Shown here in pieces: positions 56,427 to 64,000 of a DNA stretch of 64,000 nucleotides. The position numbers and the translations under genes are program-made. Below the pieces are notes generated by a model, which was given only the letters and a program-made list of their open reading frames with translations, did no database searches and had not been told where the DNA came from. Numbering within the stretch: the stretch's first letter is position 1; every line of letters starts with the position of its first letter. Source of the DNA: Cheiracanthium punctorium (taxonomy: Eukaryota; Arthropoda; Arachnida; Araneae; Cheiracanthiidae); NCBI GenBank assembly GCA_038373885.1, contig JAWZYV010013532.1, positions 186,001 through 250,000 on the forward strand, in the 5' to 3' direction.

Positions 56427-57104
56427 TGTATGCCCATAACACGGCCAGATACTTTGTAGAGAAGTATCCTTGGTACAATATGCCACCCACTTTGCACAAA
56501 TATTTTATACACGGACCCGAAATCATACCATCGGCACCTCTGCCAATATGGTGGTTAACAGAGGAGGCGCAGGAAGCTCGCAACAAGGACTTCAAAAACT
56601 ACAGAGAGCATTACGCTAGAAAATGCAGTCGAGAAAAAACAAACAGAGATATTTTTAATTTCTTTTTGCTGAGCTCAGATCCTGTAATCACAGCTAAACG
56701 AAAATTATCAAAGAAAAAACTCCAACATCTTCCAAAAGAAGCTCTTGAATTAATAAAACCACCAACCCCAAACAAATCTAATCATTGCAATGATGATGAT
56801 GATGACGACGATCATTTCGAGGGCTATGATGACGATCATCTCGATGGCTATGATGACAATGAGGTAGATGACGACGATGATGAAGAATTCAACCAATTTT
56901 GAAGTTGTTTGATTTTTAAAAGTTTCGATGAATCGTTCTGACAACTTATGTATTTAATAAAGCTAAAATTTCCAGATTAAAAAAAAATTTAGGTTTTTTC
57001 AAAAATAGTAATAGCCCTGTAAATAAAAATCTAAGTTACGAATTCTATAATTTAGTATTTGATTTAATGCTAGTTTTGAAGCTCTCCTGCCCCACTGTGC
57101 GACG

Positions 57105-57880
57105 GAAGGAAGGATATATATATATATATTTTTTTTGTAAAACTGTTCTTTTTAATGATTTTCATATAAAATGCTGTATGGAAAGAGCTGGGAGGGAAGT
57201 TTTCTGATAAATAATGGTACTTTTAATTCATGTTCGAAGGCTGAAAAAAAAAATACTAATACTAAATGGTAGAATTAATATTTCTGCCATCTAAACCATT
57301 CTAGAATTATGTATTCAAAATTTAGTCTATTTAAAGATTTTAATTATAGATCTATAAATGCCCCTCAGGGGGAAGACCTTCTTTAGGTTTTTTCGGGCAT
57401 CGCAATCCCAGGGCCCAGCAATCTTTTGCTCCTCTGTTGTTTACCCTCCTCTCTCCTCTGCCTTTTTCTTCCCTTTCCCCCTCAGTATAGTTTCCTCATA
57501 GAAGTAAGAGGGGCAAACTAGAAGAGTGGGTTCAGGACTAAATATCGTGATGTCAAAACCTGCTTGAGGACCTGTCCTATGGCCTTGAGTCTCTTAAGAG
57601 GGTAATGATGGAGCACAGCGTAATGAATCGGAATGTGAGCCTACCCCATTGAAAAGCCGTTTGATCCAACCCTGTGGATGGGTATATAAATCCAACCAAT
57701 GTCTCCTCAATTAAGTCAAAAAAGAAGCTTTTTATGTCTACAATTTAGAACTATAATTAAATTTTAATGAAGGTTTTAATATGTATATATTTTGATGGGT
57801 TAAAGTCCCTTAAAACACCGCAAAAACGCACTACCCTCGATTAACTACATCCCTGTGTTCTAATGAACGTCCATTATTCG
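57105..57880. other. non-coding stretch, unidentified repeat-like block
   Basis: 57370-57700 is more GC-balanced than its surroundings (GGTTTTTTCGGGCATCGCAA, then GTGAGCCTACCCCATTG). It has no ORF of note and looks like a retroelement or LTR fragment, but I cannot assign it. An (AT)n run is at 57115-57129. Confidence 0.35.
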
Positions 57881-58179
57881 AAGGCCCGGACTGGCCAGGT
57901 AGGCGATAGCCGAGGGCCCCTGGCATAAGAGAGGGGCCCACAGCGAGGCCTCCCCAAAATGGATATACAGGGTGGCCATAATTAAACTGCAAGTGTTCAA
58001 GGGGTGCTGGAGAGATAAGTACCAGGAATATTTCAGTGAAACTTGGTATCTACTAGAGATGAGACGGGCTCTGTAATTCACAATTGTGTTCGGGCTCGGG
58101 CTCGTGAAAAATTTCTCCGTTATTGAACATACTCCTTGAAAAAGATTTAAAAAAGTGATTCATGAGGAAAATAAAAGTA

Positions 58180-58350
58180 CAATCAACTCCGGTTATAGTG
58201 CGCCTCTGGGGACCATCAAATTTCGTCCACTATATCCGAAGTTCACTAAAACCCAAGTGTCTTCATGATGGATAGAGATACTGTGTGTGAATCGGGGCTA
58301 ATGGCTTGTGTTCACTATATCCGATGGTTCACTATAACCGGTGTTGGCTG
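58180..58350. mobile_element. pogo/Tigger-like MITE, 171 bp, TA TSD
   Basis: TA-CAATCAACTCCGGTTATAG at the left, and TA-CAGCCAACACCGGTTATAG reverse-complemented at the right. Internal CACTATATCCGA blocks are also inverted. It is the same family as 1268-1437. Confidence 0.85.
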
Positions 58351-58920
58351 TACTTATAAAAAAAAAAAAAATAGCGGCACTGGCGCCTAGAAGGTGCGTT
58401 AAGCTCTTTGGATATTTCAGAACGGCGGCTTATATTCATTAGTTAGTCATGAGATCCGACATTATTTGATAAACATATGGATAAATAAAGAATTAGAAAG
58501 TGCATTGAGAGTTTGCAACTATATTTGTCTTTAATTTGCACAACGGCAAAATTCATTGTATTCTATCAATGAAGTAATTAAGATTTTTAAAAATCTTTAA
58601 CTGAAATTTCGGGCTCGGGCTCCGAGTTAAATAATATCAGGGCTGCCAACATCTTTCAACCTTTATGTGTAGTACAAAGAATAAAAATGTGTAGTTTTCA
58701 ATGTTTCATGTGTAGTTGCGCGCTTTTGTTATACTAGATGCGCCTTGGGACCATGATATTTTGTATCACCTACACTAAAACACCCTGAAGTTATTGCCCT
58801 TAAAAACTAACTAAAAAAAAGTTACATTGAGAAAATAAAAATATGATACTTATTAATTAACAGCAAAAATGCTACAAACAGATTCATTTTCTACATAATC
58901 AATTGCTAATTGGCCCACAT

Positions 58921-59360
58921 TCAAAATACATCCTACTTTGATTTTTGGTGCAAAAATGCCGTTTTTGACGGCGCCAAAGAAACAAAGTAGCTGTGAGCAT
59001 TTTCAAACGTGTTTCCCAACTGAATACACTGCTAAAATTTGAATATTTGTTATAAGAATTTAGGGTAAAGAATCTAAACAACACAAATTAAAAAAATATT
59101 AACTAACAATTGATTTTTATGTGTGTGTGTGTGTGGGGGGGAGGAGGCTCCGCAACCCTCAATCCAGCGTTTCATCTTAACGAAAAAAATTATCGAAAAA
59201 CTAAAAAATAACAACAAAAAGAATTAAAAAATGTTAAGAAAACGTTGTGAAAAAGAATAAAAACGGAATGTAGTGCAGTATTTATTCGCATTTCCAGAAA
59301 AACGTCAAATACATTTATCGCTAATTTTGGAGCCAAAAAAAAGTAGGATGTATATTGAAG
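58921..59360. mobile_element. inverted-repeat MITE, TIR with ACATCCTACTTT
   Basis: TTCAAAATACATCCTACTTT at the left, and CTTCAATATACATCCTACTT reverse-complemented at the right. Both lead into TTTTTGGxxCAAAA. The interior has a TG microsatellite (59117-59136) with a G8 run. The family is unknown. Confidence 0.6.
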
Positions 59361-59579
59361 CTTAGCCCTTTTGGCCCGCAATCTTTTTTTTTTTTTTTTT
59401 CGCCTCAACTGATACGTTACTGCAGTACTCAACTGCAAACGTTAATTCCGTTATTTTAACATAGCGATAAACCACGGAGTCCTATAAAGTAGCACGTGCA
59501 CGCGGTATACTAAACCAAAATGATAACAGCAACGGATAAATAAACTATACGTCTAAAGAACGCCAAAGCATGCGACTTA

Positions 59580-59960
59580 GTTCGCAATGATAGTTCAATC
59601 CGTTCGTGCGCAATTCATATTTATTTCCCTACAGCACAAAGTAGAGAGGGAACCGAGAAGTTTCAGCGCACGCACGATCAAGGAAAATAGATGATGTGCG
59701 CACCCCGTATTTCTGTTGCCCAAGCCCAACGGGAGCCCAACATGGTAGGAACGGTAGCTTTCGTTGACGTCAAGAAAGCCTTCTGAGCAGAGTCATCCCA
59801 TTGGCCAAGATCCGTTAGCGAACGTTTCCGTGGCGCATTTTCGCCGATCCCAACCGCCCGCGCGAATACCGCGTCTGCGCATGCTCAGCGAGATCGAGAG
59901 ACCGGAAACCGCACAAAGCTTTAAGGACGGTGCTGGCGCCATCTGTTCGGTGAAAATGTA
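59580..59960. promoter_or_regulatory. CpG-rich promoter-like patch
   Basis: This is the densest CpG stretch outside TEs. It contains TGACGTCA (59765-59772, a full CRE), TGCGCATGC (59876-59884, NRF1-like), a CCATTGGCC CCAAT-type box (about 59808) and CCGCCCGCGCG. It could be a host promoter or a GC-rich TE piece. No exon could be assigned on either side. Confidence 0.35.
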
Positions 59961-60882
59961 GTTAGTTTATTATAGTGATAATGAATATAGAAGATGACAC
60001 ATATTGAAATGTAAATTTTATTACCAGATCTTCAATTTTGCTTTAGCTGATGAAAAATAAAAACAAAAATGTTGAATTATAAATTTAATTTACATATGAA
60101 ACGTAAATTAAGGCTTTTTAATGTACATTTCTGAATTTTTTATTAAAAAAAAAAAAAATATTTCACATTAGTATTATTAAACAGATTTAAAGTTTTTCTT
60201 CTTAGTTTTAAGAAATTATTTAAATCAAATGAATTTTAATAACTTTATGAAATGCTCAATTTCTAATAATTTAATCTTGATTTTTATTTGTGCATTTTGC
60301 ATTTTAAGTTAATATTGCATCATCCACAGTTTTTCTATTTCAAATTTGGTGTAAACTTACCATAGGCGTAGAGTTATATGGGCCCGTGGAGCTCGAGCCC
60401 CCCCAATAAATTGTGAATAGGGGCTGAGCCCACCCAATAATTTACCACTAAATACAGAAAACTAATTTATACTAACATAAAAAAAGTATTTCACGCCATT
60501 TACAAACGTTTAAAAAAAACCTTTACTTGTACTTTTAAAAATTTTCTTCTTTTGGTTTCAATCATGATTTAGTATTCATTGTGACGCCACGTAACACACA
60601 ATGTTACTAATAAGCTGCCCTCGCCAGGCTCTGGTTAATTAAAATCAGATTATGCAATGTAAAGTACGTAATGAAGAAAAGTTCAGATGTGTCTAAAATG
60701 CACTATCTCATCGAAAATGTTTTTTTTCCTATTGGATTTTTTTCTTTGCTTCTATTTTTAACTTATAACATGGTAGAAAGATACTAACATGGATACTTAC
60801 CTTACATAGGTGTAGAATTCTATGGACCCATAGAGCTCGAGCACCTCCAATAATTTATTTACACTTACACATAGTAAGTCAT

Positions 60883-61056
60883 AGCTGCCAACTACTACGG
60901 AATATAATTAACCAATTTTTGTAAACAGTATATTTTAAAATTATTTTTTTCAAAATAGTAACCAGCTCGAGCGCACAGCACAAAAATTTTGCAATATTTT
61001 AAGCCGAAAAATCATGTAGAAAAAGTGGTTAATTCTATTCCGTACTAGTTGGCAGT
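60883..61056. mobile_element. small MITE, TIR AGCTGCCAACTA
   Basis: AGCTGCCAACTACTACGGAAT at the left mirrors TTCCGTACTAGTTGGCAGTT at the right, continuing through AATTAACCA / TGGTTAATT. It is probably hAT-related by its end. Just left of it (60360-60470 and 60795-60865) lie two direct copies of a GGCGTAGAG...GGAGCTCGAGCCCCCC hAT-type end. Confidence 0.55.
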
Positions 61057-61082
61057 TAAGAATAAGTTATATGTACATAAAT

Positions 61083-61242
61083 CAGTGGCGTAGCCAGAAA
61101 TTTTTCATGGGGAAGGGACGACTTCTGCAACTCACATATATGTATACGGTATGGGTGTATGATAAGGGAGTGAGGAACATACACTTTGTATGGCAAAAAA
61201 TTCCTCATGGGGGGGTATAACCCCCCCTTGGCTACTCCACTG
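61083..61242. mobile_element. tiny hAT MITE, 160 bp
   Basis: The left end is CAGTGGCGTAGCCAGAAA. The right end, reverse-complemented, is CAGTGGAGTAGCCAAGG. The flanks ACATAAAT (61075-61082) and ACATGAAT (61243-61250) differ at one base of eight. Confidence 0.82.
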
Positions 61243-61249
61243 ACATGAA

Positions 61250-62720
61250 TATATGTGTTTGTGCCCCCCCCTCCCAATAATTTTGAAAACTTTACGCTTA
61301 TGAAACTTACACAGATTATTTTTTTTAAAAATTCATTGTTGCAATTATATTATTTGCATATACATGAAGCAGGTATGAAGCAAGAAATGTTTTGTTATTT
61401 GGATTGCGTGGCATAAAAATAGGTAAATTTTATATCTAAGATTCCAACTCAATACTCAAATTACTTTTATCAGTGGTATTACAAATAAAATTTTATGAAA
61501 TTAAACATATATTTCAGTGTGTGGTTAGTTAATTTTTTTCCTTTATCAAAAGTTTTACTGTAACATTGAAGACTACATCTGAGCTTCGAATGACAAAATT
61601 TCAAGAAGAAGATGAAGGATTTTTACCAGAGATGGGTCATTCCTTTACCCCCCCCCCCCATTCATTTGTAATTTTGAACCCATGTTTAACCTTTTCATTG
61701 CCATCATTGAAAAAATGCTACAGACTCGGAAATACAGCATATTGGTATACACACTCGGGGATTATTAACAAAACTGGTGTTATGATATAATTACAATAAA
61801 CAGGGGTCGATGCAAACGAAAACTGGGTCTGTTTTTCCTTACAATTTAATCTGTTTTAACAATGGCCTTTTACCGTACAATTTAATCTGTATCAATTATT
61901 TTAACAAAAAAGTGACTTTTATTAAAAATTTGTATGAAAATTCACAAAAATGTGTTGAATTTTGCAAAATTAGTATTGAAATTCACAAAAATGGGAGCCT
62001 AGAAAAAATTCCTGGACTGACCACCGATAAAATACTTTGCATTAAACACACAGATAAAGAAAAAAAGTGTAATAAACTTTTCAGATGGTAAAAAGGGTTC
62101 ACTATTCTTTAGCTTCAAAAGTGCCAATGGATAAAGAGAGGCTCTGATTTGCTGTTGGTTTTCGGTTGCGCTGCAGCTGAAAAAGGGTGGACTCTTTGTG
62201 CCACTCAAAATGCTCATACTGCACTTTATCTGTGTTTTTCATAAAAGTATTTTTTTGTAATTACAGTCCATGTTTTATCACTGGTATTTGTAATGTATGG
62301 TCAATATAAGGAGTGTTGACTGTGCCAGTATTATACTATTTACAATAGTAAATTGTAATAGTATTATAATACTGAAGTATTCTTTAGTATTAAAACAATA
62401 TTTTTATATTGAACTAAAAAAAAAATCCCTTATTACTGTGTGTCTATTGTTTTTCAGTAGCAGTAACATTCAAAGAAAATTGCAAAATTAACATTATATA
62501 ATTATTACCATAGTGTCTTATGAACATACAAAAGCACAAGTAATGTAGTCTTTTTAGATAAAAAAAAGTTTATTTAGCAATAACATAACAAAACTAATAC
62601 AAAAGAAATTTTGAAATAATGATACATGCAATTCTGGTAATTTATATAAACTAGTAAAGTGAATTGCAACATAAATACCCTTACTCAGTATATAGTAATA
62701 TTTTTTAGTTTTCAATTATT
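61250..62720. other. no gene seen
   Basis: AT-rich sequence with short chance ORFs (for example 61566-61790 and 61810-62091) without recognisable domains. A C10 run lies near 61650. The left part of the stretch before 62720 is probably the 3' UTR of the MULE-like gene, since AATAAA on the minus strand lies at about 62571. Confidence 0.5.
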
Positions 62721-63412
62721 TTATCTGTGAGAAACACAGTAGGAAATTTCTGCAAATAAAAGCCACTCTAATGCTTCTGTAAAAACATATTCATTTTCAG
62801 AATCAGTAATTATTATGCCGAGTGGAAGACCACCAGCAACAGTCGGGGTTACAAATGCATATATCCTATGTCTTTGTTTGTCCATTCCCCCAGCCGCATC
62901 TAACAGCACTAATTCCTGAGCTTGTGCTACTTTTGAATGTACACGCAGCATAATTGGTGTGCAAAGAACTACAAAATAATGTTTTTCATCTGTTGTCTGT
63001 GAAATTTCACAGAACCACCAGAATAGCTGTTGTATTCCTGTAGCATTTCTTCTAATTTTTGAAACATTTTATCTCCTTCAAAATTACCATACTCATGTGA
63101 AAATTCCTTTTTATATAATTTATCAACTACAGATACTGTGGGAAGATAATGCCCATCAGCGGCAACTTTAAAATAATTATCTCTGTGTTCTAGCATTAAA
63201 TCCATTTTTAATGAATGATGAGCTGAAGACGGATTGTGCCCCCGTCGAAATAAAGAACATAATTTTTCCTTTGTATCTACGGACATGTCTCTATGTTTGA
63301 GGCTATCAGCACAATGAATCGGATGGTTATGCTGGTTTTTAAAGGTAATAACAGCTTGGTAATCTTGAATTAGAGGATCTGCTGTCTTACTCCTACTACC
63401 ATGTACAAATCT
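62721..63412 (-). pseudogene. MULE (Mutator-like) transposase fragment
   Basis: On the minus strand the exon starts after an acceptor TTCTTTTTTCAG (63413). It reads FVHGSRSKTADPLIQDYQAV, then a FKNQHNHPIHCADSLKHRDM zinc/DNA-binding-like block. A helical spacer follows, then (after a one-base frameshift near 62995) HYFVVLCTPIMLRVHSK and LVLLDAAGGMDKQ, with TPTVAGGLPLGIIITDSENE to the stop at 62721. The HNHP block and the LLDAAGGMDK...GGLPLG catalytic-domain start match the MULE transposases abundant in arachnid genomes. The protein ends well before the remaining catalytic residues and SWIM domain, so it is truncated. Confidence 0.75.
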
Positions 63413-63439
63413 GAAAAAAGAATTAAAACATGAGTGCAA

Positions 63440-64000
63440 TGTAGTTTATTTTTAATAAAATTCATGTGATACAATCTATATACGATAGCAAATAAGGAAC
63501 TTGTTAGTTATCCACAAGGCAAGATTAAGGACCACAAAGCAAATTTTGGCAAGACGTAGTTATGACTGTTACACATGTTAATGGGGTCCTTTCATGTCGA
63601 GAAGAAGGACACCTCTGAATCAGCTGGTGTAGGTAAAACAATGTTAACCCGCCAATTTAATTGTATTGTTCCGCATTATGTTGTGGCAAAAAAAATATTT
63701 TAAAAATGATTTTTTTATCAGAGAAACCCTTATATCTTGTAGATTTTGGTGTGAAATAAATGGGAAAAGTCATAACAGCAGCTAGTAAAACTTTTATATT
63801 GTAAATGAACCAGAAGGGTTTATATTGTAAATGAAGAAAAGGACATCGGCATTATCTGTGCTGTGGTCATCGGTTATTCCAAAGGATAAGTTTGTAACAG
63901 ATGCTCGCTTTGAAAGGTTTCGTATGTATTTGTGTCTGTTCATGTAAGTGAATATATATGTTTATGATGTTAAATAAATATGTTTATTTTCTTCCTGTCC
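63440..64000. other. no gene seen, right edge
   Basis: AT-rich sequence presumably 5' of the MULE fragment. A plus-strand reading near 63845-63940 (SVIPKDKFVTDARFERFRMY) faintly resembles a piggyBac-type block but is too short to call. Confidence 0.35.

Larger units (their letters stand above)
54260..56902 (+). pseudogene. Transib (RAG1-core-like) transposase, decayed
   Basis: Exon 1 (54260-54278, MEASSS) ends at the donor GTATGT. Exon 2 starts at 54598 after TATATTTCAG and reads TSFNTLFMTRRELLDIMKSS. A one-base slip in a T6 run (about 54690) shifts to LKRRLSRFKSQYKSRW. Another frameshift is near 55065, before LAVLVDAKLSRHQYNTVRK. Then come KWGFDGSSGHSSYKQ (first catalytic Asp region), MVDGKVCNALTETTSTQKCY-IC (zinc ligand region), a TAA at 55696, and GLIVDKPKPGFGSSNDDNTA. 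The C-terminal catalytic block follows: LHKYFIHGPEII and LTEEAQEARNKDFKNYREHY (Glu of the DDE triad). An Asp-rich tail ends at 56902; AATAAA is at 56956. A 325-bp tandem duplication also shifts the frame. Confidence 0.92.
53998..57099 (+). mobile_element. Transib element, 3,102 bp, TSD CGACG
   Basis: The left end is CACATTGGGGCAGGAGCGCT. The right end, reverse-complemented, is CACAGTGGGGCAGGAGAGCT. Both are flanked by CGACG (53993-53997 and 57100-57104). Transib elements have CACWRTG-type ends, the same as the heptamer of V(D)J recombination signals, and 5-bp GC-rich duplications of CGNCG type. Both features are seen directly. The interior is a RAG1-like transposase pseudogene in matching orientation. 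Confidence 0.95.

Noticed and set aside
59743..59787. Reverse-transcriptase-like peptide (VAFVDVKKAF)
   Set aside because: It resembles RT motif A, but it is only 14 codons before a stop and no other RT motif is found nearby. Probably chance.
63845..63940. Possible piggyBac transposase piece
   Set aside because: About 30 residues with weak resemblance only; no TTAA ends or catalytic residues are visible.

Overview
This window is animal nuclear DNA: AT-rich, with spliceosomal introns, no operons, and very dense in transposable elements (TEs). The TE mix (many hAT families, pogo/Tigger-like and piggyBac MITEs, ISL2EU-like, Transib, MULE, Helitron and mariner remnants, several tRNA-headed SINE types) suits an arthropod, perhaps a chelicerate. 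That placement is inference; no species is claimed.

One host gene is recognisable. It is POGLUT1 (rumi), the ER protein O-glucosyltransferase, on the minus strand. Four phase-compatible exons (31716-31854, 31523-31622, 9141-9281, 6286-6418) encode the first 171 codons, including the signal peptide. The rest lies beyond the left edge. Intron 2 is 22.2 kb and is nearly filled with nested TEs, so 1-31854 is a gene stretched by transposons.

Inside intron 2 sits the most complex object, a 12.56 kb element (17159-29718) with inverted ends and TA flanks. It carries two convergent gene remnants: a SWIM/YqaJ-nuclease gene (+) and a THAP/DDE_Tnp_4 transposase gene (-). I read it as an ISL2EU/PHIS-type transposon that was later hit by a 4.0 kb hAT (8-bp target duplication, in the YqaJ active-site codons), a 1.9 kb pogo-like element and a small hAT-like element.

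Upstream of POGLUT1 (31.9-64 kb) I find no convincing further host gene. In order it holds: a set of concentric inverted repeats with two GC-rich Harbinger-type MITEs (32-36.8 kb); MITEs (36.9-38.1 kb); a 5.55 kb hAT (38164-43716); a second copy of the 4 kb hAT family with a piggyBac MITE and another hAT nested in it (44340-48691); sparse sequence (48.7-52.8 kb); a decayed Helitron; a 3.1 kb Transib element with RSS-like heptamer ends, a CGACG target duplication and a decayed RAG1-like transposase (53998-57099); more MITEs; a CpG-rich promoter-like patch (59.6-59.96 kb); and a MULE transposase fragment (62.7-63.4 kb).

Many insertions are supported by target duplications, and several by an empty site in a paralogous copy, so the relative order of insertion can be read directly. 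Three of the TE gene breaks are single-base slips in homopolymers or are otherwise isolated. They could be real decay or assembly error.
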